The translations under genes were made by a program, and so were the position numbers. From the NCBI RefSeq assembly GCF_048269205.1, contig NZ_JBLXJC010000002.1, forward strand, positions 62,001-126,000: a stretch of DNA of 64,000 bases, in the 5' to 3' direction. Shown here one piece after another: positions 43,695-51,960 of the stretch. This DNA is from Emcibacter sp048269205 (GTDB lineage: Bacteria; Pseudomonadota; Alphaproteobacteria; Sphingomonadales; Emcibacteraceae). A model generated the notes under the pieces. The model had not been told where the DNA came from. It did no database searches and saw nothing but the letters and a program-made list of their open reading frames with translations. Positions within the stretch are counted from its first letter, which is position 1; every line of letters starts with the position of its first letter.

Positions 43695-44453
43695 CTATTT
43701 TCCGGAACTGACCAGACTGAACATCACCCCTTGCGGATCCTGTGCCATGATGATCCAGCTATCGTCCGGCACCTCATGTGGTCCCATAAACACCGCGCCG
43801 CCGGCCTCTTTGATGCGTTCTGCTGCAGCCTCAACACTGTTGCAGTTGAAATAAAGGTTCCATGTGGGCTGGGGCACCATATCCATGGCCTTCATCATGC
43901 CACCCGTCTGCACGCCGTTCACAGTGAAAAGGCGGTAGACCCCGGCCTCGCCCATATCCATGTCCTGTTCTTTTTCCCAGCCGAACAGGGCGTTGTAAAA
44001 GGCCATGGCTTCATCCACATCCTTTGTGTAGAGCTCAAACCAGCCCATAAAACCCGGTACACCGTCCCGATGAATTGTAGGCGGGACACCCCTACCATTG
44101 GTCATATGTATGGCGAGTTCGGCCCCGGAAGGGTCTGCCAGAATGGCAACCCTGCCAAATCCGCCGGGAATGTCCAGGGGCGGGGTAATAATCCTGCCGC
44201 CCAGCGTTTCCGCCTTTGCCGCCGTTTTATCCACATCCTCAACAGCTATAATTCCCCGCCAGCATGAACCCCCTGCGCCTTCCAGCTTCTCTATGTCGCC
44301 AATGCCCTCACCGGCATTCTCGATAAAACTAAATCCCTCCGGCATATCCGGATGGCTTGTGAACGACCACCCCAGCAATGTGCCGTAAAATTCTGCCGCC
44401 GACTTTGGATCACCAGTATTGAGTTCAGCCCAACATAAACCACCGTAAGCCAT
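43695..44453 (-). CDS. VOC family protein, two glyoxalase-like domains
   Basis: A 252-aa protein with two VOC modules (about 3-118 and 128-250), each with the GCFVEL-type beginning seen as LCWAELNTGDPKSAAEFYG and MGWFELYTKDVDEAMAFYN. Many such pairs are antibiotic-resistance or hydroxylase-related, but the substrate is unknown. AAGGAAAGGATAAG precedes the ATG. It is divergent from marR across 92 bases. Confidence 0.88.
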   Translation of the reverse strand: MAYGGLCWAELNTGDPKSAAEFYGTLLGWSFTSHPDMPEGFSFIENAGEGIGDIEKLEGAGGSCWRGIIAVEDVDKTAAKAETLGGRIITPPLDIPGGFGRVAILADPSGAELAIHMTNGRGVPPTIHRDGVPGFMGWFELYTKDVDEAMAFYNALFGWEKEQDMDMGEAGVYRLFTVNGVQTGGMMKAMDMVPQPTWNLYFNCNSVEAAAERIKEAGGAVFMGPHEVPDDSWIIMAQDPQGVMFSLVSSGK

Positions 44454-44511
44454 GTCTTATCCTTTCCTTGTTAGATATCCCCTTGTGACTGTCATGGGCT
44501 CACTTTCATCC

Positions 44512-44539
44512 TTGACATATACGTTGATATCAACATAAT
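44512..44539 (+). promoter_or_regulatory. marR-type promoter with operator palindrome in the spacer
   Basis: TTGACA (44512-44517) and CATAAT (44534-44539) are separated by 16 bases. The spacer and -10 are occupied by the perfect 12-base palindrome GTTGATATCAAC (44523-44534), a typical MarR-family operator. The transcription start would fall about 44546, so the message may be leaderless. Autoregulation, and control of the divergent VOC/DUF1428 genes, is inferred. Confidence 0.6.
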
Positions 44540-44545
44540 TACATC

Positions 44546-45004
44546 ATGTCAAACAATAGTACCGTACCCTTTCAGACAACACTCCACGTCAGGGACCATT
44601 GTCTGTGCCTTCATGTTCAACGCGCCGCCCGCGCTCTTGCCCGCCATTTTGATGACACCCTGCGCCCCTTCGGCATCACCTCAGGGCAGTTTTCCCTGAT
44701 GATGTCACTAAACCGCCCCGCTCCGCCAAATATCAGTTCAGTCTCGAATCTGCTAGGCATGGACCGAACGACCCTGACCGCCGCCCTGAAACCACTGGAA
44801 CGGCGCGGGTTGGTTAAGTCGGCCCCGGACGAAAATGATCGCCGCAGCCGTTGCCTCAACCTGACCGAGGCCGGAATGGCGCTTCTTGTTGAAGCATCCT
44901 CAATCTGGGAAAAGGAACATGCGGCCCTTGAATCCAGGATCACTCCCCTTTCCCCCGACGACCTGCGCACCGGCCTTAACCAGCTTTCCGGCTGGGAAAC
45001 ATAA
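44546..45004 (+). CDS. MarR-family transcriptional regulator
   Basis: A 152-aa winged-helix protein. The DNA-binding core SSVSNLLGMDRTTLTAALKPLERRGLV spans about 66-92, and the wing follows with DENDRRSRCLNLTEAG. It resembles regulators that control divergent resistance or detoxification genes. The ATG at 44546 sits where transcription should begin and has no Shine-Dalgarno sequence; no better downstream start is visible. Confidence 0.92.
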   Translation: MSNNSTVPFQTTLHVRDHCLCLHVQRAARALARHFDDTLRPFGITSGQFSLMMSLNRPAPPNISSVSNLLGMDRTTLTAALKPLERRGLVKSAPDENDRRSRCLNLTEAGMALLVEASSIWEKEHAALESRITPLSPDDLRTGLNQLSGWET

Positions 45005-45017
45005 AAACCATAAAAAA

Positions 45018-45039
45018 AGGGCCGCATGACTGCGGCCCT
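45018..45039 (-). terminator. Terminator of the TonB-dependent receptor gene
   Basis: AGGGCCGCA / TGCGGCCCT stem of nine pairs with loop TGAC. On the minus strand the stem is followed by seven T residues, so it primarily ends the receptor transcript; it may also stop marR. Confidence 0.85.
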
Positions 45040-45090
45040 CAGGTTGCCTTTCTCCAGGTGGGAGAAAAATTCCAATATTGGTCCCGGCTC

Positions 45091-47685
45091 CTACATCTTG
45101 AAGGATGCTTTCAGGAACCATTCGGTCGGACGGTTATAGGTACCGTAGATCTGACCGGAGGCCAGGTTTGCAGACCCGGTAACCAGATAACGTTCATTCA
45201 GGATGTTGTTGACACCGGCAGAAACCTCCCAGCTTTCGCTATCCGGACGATAGCTGACGAAACCGTTCAGCATATTGACCGAACCACGCTCCAGCAGGGG
45301 TGTATTTTCCGTGTCGTTGAACAGGGTTGAGCTATAGGTATAGTCAACGCTGGCCATAACAAAACCTTTGCCGTTACCAAGGTCGTGATCATACCGGGGG
45401 TTGATGTTGAACTTCCATTCCGGAGTCTTGGGCAGTTTGTTACCCGCATTCACGCCCGGTGCAATCTCGGTATATTTGGCATGGGTATACCCCAGGTTGG
45501 CGGCCACGGAGAACTCGGCAGAAAGAACAAACTGGCTTTCCACCTCAAACCCGTAGATTTCCGCATCACCGGCGTTACGGAGTGTCGGGGACACGCCTTC
45601 CTGCTGGTTCAGCTGAATATTTTTATACTTGGTGAAGAAACCGGCCATATTCAGCAAAATGGTGCGGTCGGCCAGTTCTGACTTGAGACCAATCTCGAAA
45701 CTGTCAGCAGTTTCCGGTTTAAATCCGGGCTCTGCCTGTTCCGCCGTCACCGGGTTGGAATAACGTGTCGTCCAGCTACCGGTCTTGAAGCCTTTGGAAT
45801 ATGAGGCATAAACCATCATGTCTTCGTTGGGCTTATATTCCACACCGACGCGTGGTGAGAAGTCCGTGAAGTCCTGGGTGAACTCACCCGGCGGATGATA
45901 ACGCAGCACATTGTCCTGGTCCGGATATCCCACAAGCGTGGCGAAGTCACACATATCTGACGGCGGCACCGGACCTGCATCATCACAGGGGATACCAATC
46001 AGGGCATTAATCGGCACACCACCGACTTTGTAGTTGAAGCCGTTCAGGTCGCTCTGGAAGCCCTGGAACTTCTTGCTCTCGTCAGTGTAACGACCTCCCA
46101 GGGTGATACTGAACTCATCAGAAATCCGATAGTTTAAGTGAGCGAATGCAGCCATAGCTTCTGTTTCCAGAAGGTTGAAACCATCCACCTGCAAAAGACC
46201 GGCCGGGAAGACTACATAGTCCTGCAGGTCGCCTTTTTCCTTGAAGTAATAGACACCAAACACATAGTCGAGCTTGTCATCAAGGGCCGTACCATTGAGC
46301 TGAAATTCCTGGCTGAACTGCCACTGATTCATTTCGAAGCTCAGTTCCAGAATTTCCAGGGGTGAGCCGTCAAGGTCCATACCCGCCTGCCAGTGCAGTT
46401 CGCGGTAGCTGGTGATGGATTTAAGCGCCATGCTATCGTTGATATCATAGTCCAGAGTGAGGGCCGAACCCCAGGCTTCCATCCAGGAGAAGCTGACACC
46501 TGAAGCATAACTCTTGTCGATATCGTCGGTGATAAAGCGATCATCATAGGGCAGACGGTTGTTCGTGGGATCAGCATCCACATTCACACCGGCCAGCGAA
46601 CTTGTCACATTGGCCCGGCCCAGCGGGTTGATCGCGCTGGCGGGTACACCGCGCTCACCACATACGAGAGCGAGGTTAGTTGTGAAGGGCGGGAATGGCG
46701 CCGGAATATCCGCGGCAAGCTGCGCCGGAGTGGAATTGATACAGGTGTTATAAATAGTGGTGAAATTATTGGCCGTGGGACCAAATGGCAGCTGGGTGCT
46801 GTTGGGCACCGCCAGCAGGGTATTGGCCAGGCCTTCCTGATTTTCATAGTTATAGTCGCCGGCCAGGGTAATTTTCAGCCTGTCTGACGGCTCTGCCACG
46901 ATTTTACCACGCAGGGACCAGACATTCTCTCCGCCTTCAGTCTTGCTGGTTTCCATCTTGTCCGCCTGACGGAACTGGTTGCCGTCGGTGACATAGGGGC
47001 CGAAACTGCTATCCACATAGGGCATGCGCTCCACATAACCGTCACGGCTTTTCTTGGAGAATGACACAGTACTGCGGATTGTGTCGCTCAGCGGCATGTC
47101 CACAGAACCCTTGACGTCCAGGCGATTGTAGCTGCCGGTGATCATTTCACCTGTGGCCGCAAACTCGTCACCGGGTTCACGGGTCACGATAGAGATGGCG
47201 CCACCAATGGTATTCCGGCCGAACAGGGTTCCCTGCGGGCCTTTCAGAATCTCGATGCGCTCCACATCGCCCAGGTCCATGTTGGCACCAACGGTACGGG
47301 CATAATAGACACCGTCCACATAAACCCCGACACCGGGATCAAGGTTGAAGGCAAAGTCATTCTGACCGATACCGCGCACATAGGCTGACAACACGTTTCC
47401 GGATGCGGAGAATGGTGTACCGGCATCCAGCGTCACGTTAGGTGTCATATTGCTCAGTTTTGAAACATCGTTGATTCCGCGCTCTCTCAGCATGCTTTCC
47501 GTCACGGCGGAAATAGCAATGGGCACATCCTGAACATTCTGCGCGCGCTTCTGCGCTGTTACCACAATTTCCTCGAGGGCAAAGGCTGTTTCTTCCTCGG
47601 CGTAAGCGGTAGCAGATATGAACGGAACAGATGACAAAACACCAACCAGCGCAAGACGGCTGGCACTGTTCATGAAGGTTGACAT
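45091..47685 (-). CDS. TonB-dependent outer-membrane receptor
   Basis: An 864-aa receptor. A signal peptide (cut near Ala28, ...SATAYA) is followed by a TonB-box/plug region (EEIVVTAQKRAQNVQDVPIAISAV), then the plug motif ERIEILKGPQGTLFGRNTIGGAI, and a 22-strand barrel. The C-terminus is EWFLKASFKM. The class is the generic FepA/CirA-like receptor common in marine alphaproteobacteria, with substrates from siderophores to plant compounds; the ligand is unknown. No associated regulator or sigma factor was found next to it. Confidence 0.93.
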   Translation of the reverse strand: MSTFMNSASRLALVGVLSSVPFISATAYAEEETAFALEEIVVTAQKRAQNVQDVPIAISAVTESMLRERGINDVSKLSNMTPNVTLDAGTPFSASGNVLSAYVRGIGQNDFAFNLDPGVGVYVDGVYYARTVGANMDLGDVERIEILKGPQGTLFGRNTIGGAISIVTREPGDEFAATGEMITGSYNRLDVKGSVDMPLSDTIRSTVSFSKKSRDGYVERMPYVDSSFGPYVTDGNQFRQADKMETSKTEGGENVWSLRGKIVAEPSDRLKITLAGDYNYENQEGLANTLLAVPNSTQLPFGPTANNFTTIYNTCINSTPAQLAADIPAPFPPFTTNLALVCGERGVPASAINPLGRANVTSSLAGVNVDADPTNNRLPYDDRFITDDIDKSYASGVSFSWMEAWGSALTLDYDINDSMALKSITSYRELHWQAGMDLDGSPLEILELSFEMNQWQFSQEFQLNGTALDDKLDYVFGVYYFKEKGDLQDYVVFPAGLLQVDGFNLLETEAMAAFAHLNYRISDEFSITLGGRYTDESKKFQGFQSDLNGFNYKVGGVPINALIGIPCDDAGPVPPSDMCDFATLVGYPDQDNVLRYHPPGEFTQDFTDFSPRVGVEYKPNEDMMVYASYSKGFKTGSWTTRYSNPVTAEQAEPGFKPETADSFEIGLKSELADRTILLNMAGFFTKYKNIQLNQQEGVSPTLRNAGDAEIYGFEVESQFVLSAEFSVAANLGYTHAKYTEIAPGVNAGNKLPKTPEWKFNINPRYDHDLGNGKGFVMASVDYTYSSTLFNDTENTPLLERGSVNMLNGFVSYRPDSESWEVSAGVNNILNERYLVTGSANLASGQIYGTYNRPTEWFLKASFKM

Positions 47686-48071
47686 TATTTTAGTTCTCCC
47701 TAATGTTATTTTAATATGGGCTATTCCCAGAGCTACCCATCAAGCAATCATAGTCTTTTCTCCGGAATAAAACCCAACTAGGGGAGAAATAAAATCTGAC
47801 TACCAGCGCATGCACGGGAAACAGCGACACTTCGAGCAAGGACAGCGGGCCCGCCTCCCGAACAAAACAATATACTGATTTAAAGAATAACTATGAAAAC
47901 CCGCATTCCCTCACCCATGCAAATCATCTCACATAACACCAGCCCCATCAATATCCGTTAGTATACCACGCAATATTCCATCTATTTTCTTTACAAGGTC
48001 AGATTGCCAGGACCATAATCCACAGAAATAACATCCGAGTATGCATCCCCGGTACCAAGGAAATAGATAGA
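47686..48071. promoter_or_regulatory. Region upstream of the TonB receptor and of the TM-GNAT gene
   Basis: 386 bases, AT-rich, without a gene. An exact inverted repeat TTTCTCC / GGAGAAA lies at 47757-47763 and 47783-47789, about 75-105 bases before the receptor start. Otherwise no clear promoter could be assigned by eye. Confidence 0.5.
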
Positions 48072-49187
48072 ATGACATTGCCTGAAATGAGTGAGGTCGG
48101 ACAATTTGTCGTTGCGGCCATCGCAATTGTGGCGACACTGGCAACCTTTGCCTATCAGATGAGCCAGAGCAGGAAGCTGAAACGTCAGGAGGTTTATCAG
48201 GAACTGGAACTGGCAAGTAATGAAATCTTTCGTTACGAGGCTCAGTATGCCGCCATTCTTCAACATATTTTATGCGCTGAACGGACAGACCGCATCTATA
48301 CCGGTGAAGAAAAAGGTGTTGCCGATAACCTGATTTTCCAGACCCTGAACCTGTTCGAAATTGCCACCAATTTCCGGGACCAGGGCATCTTTGACGCCAA
48401 GGTTTATGCCAGTTGGGTAATCTGGCAATATGACACTCTGGACAGCTGGTACTTCCGGGAGAACTGGCCGAATTATCGGACCAACTATACCAGGGAACTG
48501 CGCAAGATTTTTGACGAACCTGTCAGGAAATATAAAAGCTTTGCCGATGAGGAAGCCCGCCAGAACGACTTTTTCGAACATGTGGCGAAAGTGCTGAACT
48601 GCGAAGAGATCCAGCAGGTACTGGAAGATCGCTTTGAAGAAGACAGTACACCACCCCGGGAAGCCAAAGAGACGTCACCCAAGACAGATCTGGATATCAA
48701 ATGGGTGGATGAACCTCAGGAACTGTCACGCCTGAGTGGACTTTTCACACGGGAACTACGGAAATATCCGGAATATATATCACATGGCGAGATTCATTAC
48801 GGCATGACCACGGACGGTAAAAACTGGTCTGACAATATTAATGATATTAACGATAAAACATTTGCCGCCATTGCCGCAGACAACCCGGTGGAAACTGCCG
48901 CAGCAGCCTATGGCAAGGACGGGGATATTCTGGGACTGGCCATAGTATCCTGGAATGAGAACGACGCATTTCCCTACGCCATTCTGCAGGATATGCTGGT
49001 CACGGAAAATGACCGGAGCAAAGGTGTCGGCGGCCAGCTTCTGGAGTTTGTGGAACAGGAAGCAAACTCCCGGAACTGCAAGTGGTTTCTTCTTGAAAGC
49101 GGCAAACGCAACAAAAAAGCACATGAGTTTTTTGAGCATCGGGGTTTCGGACATCTTTCCAATGTATATGGGAAAAAACTGTCCTGA
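48072..49187 (+). CDS. Membrane-anchored GNAT acetyltransferase fusion
   Basis: A 371-aa protein. An N-terminal helix (about 8-27, FVVAAIAIVATLATFAYQM) is likely a membrane anchor. A Lys/Glu-rich helical region (about 30-190) follows, resembling DUF4760-like N-terminal helical domains. The C-terminal domain (about 215-370) is GNAT-like with LQDMLVTENDRSKGVGGQLLEFV (acetyl-CoA loop RxxGxG) and AHEFFEHRGF. Such TM-plus-GNAT fusions are rare. AAGGAAAT precedes the ATG. Substrate unknown. Confidence 0.75.
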   Translation: MTLPEMSEVGQFVVAAIAIVATLATFAYQMSQSRKLKRQEVYQELELASNEIFRYEAQYAAILQHILCAERTDRIYTGEEKGVADNLIFQTLNLFEIATNFRDQGIFDAKVYASWVIWQYDTLDSWYFRENWPNYRTNYTRELRKIFDEPVRKYKSFADEEARQNDFFEHVAKVLNCEEIQQVLEDRFEEDSTPPREAKETSPKTDLDIKWVDEPQELSRLSGLFTRELRKYPEYISHGEIHYGMTTDGKNWSDNINDINDKTFAAIAADNPVETAAAAYGKDGDILGLAIVSWNENDAFPYAILQDMLVTENDRSKGVGGQLLEFVEQEANSRNCKWFLLESGKRNKKAHEFFEHRGFGHLSNVYGKKLS

Positions 49188-49193
49188 GCCATG

Positions 49194-49571
49194 CTAGTCC
49201 ATGAAGTTTAGTTCAATGGTAATCCCGTTCGGGTCTTCAACAAAAATCTGTCTGAGGCCGATGCCCTCTACCAGATTTGTCTTATAGGCAACCCCCGCCT
49301 CAATGATCTGTTTTTCCATGCCGTCGTAGTCCTCGGCCTCGAAAGCTACATGATCAAGGGCGCCGCCTCCATGAGGCACATCCCGGCCTGCTTTCGCACC
49401 GTCATAGATATGCAGAACAGGCTCTCCCGAGGGATCATACATCCAGGCGCCCGGAAGCGGTATGGGGGGCCGTGCCCCCTCCTTCAGTCCCAGCACACGG
49501 GAATAGAAATCAAGCGTGGCCGCAAGGTCCGCTGTCCAGATATTATAATGGTGAATTCGTGTTAAAGGCAT
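49194..49571 (-). CDS. VOC family protein, single domain
   Basis: A 125-aa glyoxalase/extradiol-like protein with conserved HHYNIWTADLAATLDFYSRVLGL, HVAFEAEDYDG and FVEDPNGITIELNF. Metal-ligand histidines and the C-terminal Glu are in place. The frame extends upstream, but ATG 49571 starts the conserved fold. It probably belongs with the downstream flavoprotein (49653). Confidence 0.85.
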   Translation of the reverse strand: MPLTRIHHYNIWTADLAATLDFYSRVLGLKEGARPPIPLPGAWMYDPSGEPVLHIYDGAKAGRDVPHGGGALDHVAFEAEDYDGMEKQIIEAGVAYKTNLVEGIGLRQIFVEDPNGITIELNFMD

Positions 49572-49652
49572 GATCCATACTTTCCCGGCCAGGATATTCC
49601 CGGCGTTTTTCACAACATAAACAAAGTCAGAAAACTACGCCTTTTCAATAGC

Positions 49653-50870
49653 TTACATAAATTCTTTCATATTCACATTCGGATCAGCAAGCTTGTCCGG
49701 ATCCGGACTGGCCTTCTGTGCGATCAGTTTTTTGCTGGCCATGAATTCAGCAGGTTTGTTGACCCCGTCCATGGAAATCAGCACACCGTCTTTCAGATAA
49801 AAGGCGGCGATAGAGCGGCTGTTCAGGTCGCCGCGGATCACGATCTGATCATAGCCCGCACTCAGGCCCGCGATCTGAAGTTTCATGTCATACTGGTCAG
49901 ACCAGAACCAGGGGATATCATCATATACTTCCAGCGTCCCCATAATAGCCTTGGCCGCAATCTTGGCCTGCGCCATGGCGTTGGGCACACTTTCAAGACG
50001 GATGCGGCGGCCATATAGCCGGCTCGGATGGGACGTTACATCCCCGATGGCATAAACATCGGTGGCGCTGGTCCGGCAATGCTCATCCACCCTGATGCCG
50101 TTCTCAAGCTCGATGCCGGCCGCTTCCGCCAGTTCCTGGGCGGGAATGATGCCGATGCCGACAACCACAAGGTCCGCGTTAAAAGACTGGCCGTCGCCGG
50201 TCAGCACTTTGGTCACGCGGCCATTTTCGCCCTCAAGCGCCGTTACACCAGTGTTGCAGAGGATTTTCACTCCCTCCTCTTCATGTACCCGCTGGTAAAA
50301 GGCGGACATTTCCGGCGCCACCACCCGATTGAGGATGCGGTCGGCCATTTCCAGTACGGTGACATTCTTGCCTTTCTGACGGGCAACCGCAGCAATCTCC
50401 AGCCCGATATAGCCGCCGCCCACAACAACCACATCCTGTGCAGTTCCGAAGTCGGCCTGGATGCCGTGTACATCACTAACGGTGCGCAAATAGTGCACCC
50501 CTTCCAGATCGTGGCCCGGCACAGTCAGCTTGCGCACATGACTGCCTGTGGCAATGATCAGGTGATCCCAGGAAATTGTTTCCCCGTTATCCAGATCGGC
50601 GGTTTTCCCGGCGGGGTCGATTTTGGTGACCCGCACACCGGTTTTCATGTCCACATCGCGATCTTCATAGAATTTCGGCGGCTTGATATAGAGCCGTTCC
50701 AGCGGCAGATCACCCTTGAGGAAATCCTTGGACAGGGGCGGCCTCTGGTAGGGAATAAAGGCCTCGTCCCCGACGACAACAATCCTTCCCTCGAACTTTT
50801 CCGAACGAAGACTGGCGACGGCCTGGGCACAGCCATGGCCCGCGCCGATGATCAACACTGTTTCTGACAT
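49653..50870 (-). CDS. NAD(P)H-dependent ferredoxin/rubredoxin reductase-type flavoprotein
   Basis: A 405-aa FAD enzyme of the putidaredoxin reductase group. FAD-binding IIGAGHGCAQAVASLR lies at 6-21, and the NAD-binding VVVGGGYIGLEIAAVA near 146. The C-terminal FAD motif is VYAIGDVTSHPS. It transfers electrons from NADH to a ferredoxin serving a P450 or Rieske oxygenase; no such partner is nearby. The ATG at 50870 overlaps no neighbour. Confidence 0.9.
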   Translation of the reverse strand: MSETVLIIGAGHGCAQAVASLRSEKFEGRIVVVGDEAFIPYQRPPLSKDFLKGDLPLERLYIKPPKFYEDRDVDMKTGVRVTKIDPAGKTADLDNGETISWDHLIIATGSHVRKLTVPGHDLEGVHYLRTVSDVHGIQADFGTAQDVVVVGGGYIGLEIAAVARQKGKNVTVLEMADRILNRVVAPEMSAFYQRVHEEEGVKILCNTGVTALEGENGRVTKVLTGDGQSFNADLVVVGIGIIPAQELAEAAGIELENGIRVDEHCRTSATDVYAIGDVTSHPSRLYGRRIRLESVPNAMAQAKIAAKAIMGTLEVYDDIPWFWSDQYDMKLQIAGLSAGYDQIVIRGDLNSRSIAAFYLKDGVLISMDGVNKPAEFMASKKLIAQKASPDPDKLADPNVNMKEFM

Positions 50871-50941
50871 TCAATTCCTCGACTGCTTTGTGTGGCACTT
50901 CTTTTTTTCACACAGTTAACATGTCTGAAGACCGATTGAAA

Positions 50942-51946
50942 TCAGAAATTGACCGGAGGCAGCCCGCCGGACAAGGCTTTCACGAAGGTGCTCTCATCTA
51001 CATTGCCGCCGCTGAGCAAAAGCCCGATCGTCTTTCCCTTCACATCCAGCTTTCCATAAAGAAGAGCCGCAAGACCCACCGCACCGCCAGGTTCCACCAC
51101 CAGCTTCAACTTCTGCCAGGCATATTTCACCGCCCCGAGAGCCTCTTCATCGGTAACAGAAAAGCCTCCGTCAAGGCTGTTTCCAAGAATGGAAAAGGTA
51201 AGATCGCCGGTAGACGGTGTCAGCAACGCATCACAGACCGATCCGGTCAGCTGCTCGTTTACTTCCCTGTGGCCGCTTTGCAGGGAACGGACAAGATCGT
51301 CAAACCCTGCGGGCTCCACCGCATAAAGAGCGGTGTTCGGAGAAAGCTCGCCGAAGACAATGGAACAGCCGGAGGCCAGACCACCACCGCCGGCCGGGCA
51401 CAGAAAAGCATCAAATACCGCCCCAATCCTGTGCGCCTGCCGCAGCATTTCCAGGGCCGCCGTCCCCTGCCCGGCGATGATATCCGGGTCCTCAAAAGGC
51501 GGCACCACAACGCTTCCCTTCTCCCGGGTAATCTTTGCCGCAATTTCCTCGCGGCTTTCCGTCACCCGGTCATACAGTACCACGTTGGCGCCGTACCCAC
51601 GGGTATTCCAGACCTTCATTTCCGGTGCATCGGAGGGCATGACAATGGTCGCCTCGATACCGAGAAGTTGCGCCGCGGCAGCCACCCCCTGGGCATGGTT
51701 GCCGGAAGAAAAGGCGACAATACCGCGCGCACGCTCTTGCCCGTTAAACTGCACCAGACGGTTATAGGCCCCACGGAATTTGAAGGCCCCGACCCGCTGC
51801 AGGTTCTCAGGCTTGATCAGAATTCGCGCTCCCAGATCCTCATTCAGCAAAGGATTTTCCAGAAGCGGCGTCTCTATGGCCACACCGGCAATACGTTCTG
51901 CCGCCGCCTCGACATCGGCAAACACCGGTATTCGAAGTTCACTCAT
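50942..51946 (-). CDS. Threonine/serine dehydratase-like PLP enzyme
   Basis: A 334-aa fold-type II PLP enzyme. The PLP lysine is in FKFRGAYNRL (Lys near 54), the substrate loop SSGNHAQGVA near 80 follows, and the PLP phosphate site GGGGLASG near 179. It lacks the ACT regulatory domain of biosynthetic IlvA, so it is a catabolic type or 3-hydroxyaspartate-type dehydratase. It lies 14 bases past the metalloprotease start, transcribed together. Confidence 0.9.
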   Translation of the reverse strand: MSELRIPVFADVEAAAERIAGVAIETPLLENPLLNEDLGARILIKPENLQRVGAFKFRGAYNRLVQFNGQERARGIVAFSSGNHAQGVAAAAQLLGIEATIVMPSDAPEMKVWNTRGYGANVVLYDRVTESREEIAAKITREKGSVVVPPFEDPDIIAGQGTAALEMLRQAHRIGAVFDAFLCPAGGGGLASGCSIVFGELSPNTALYAVEPAGFDDLVRSLQSGHREVNEQLTGSVCDALLTPSTGDLTFSILGNSLDGGFSVTDEEALGAVKYAWQKLKLVVEPGGAVGLAALLYGKLDVKGKTIGLLLSGGNVDESTFVKALSGGLPPVNF

Positions 51947-51960
51947 TTTCCACTCCCGGC

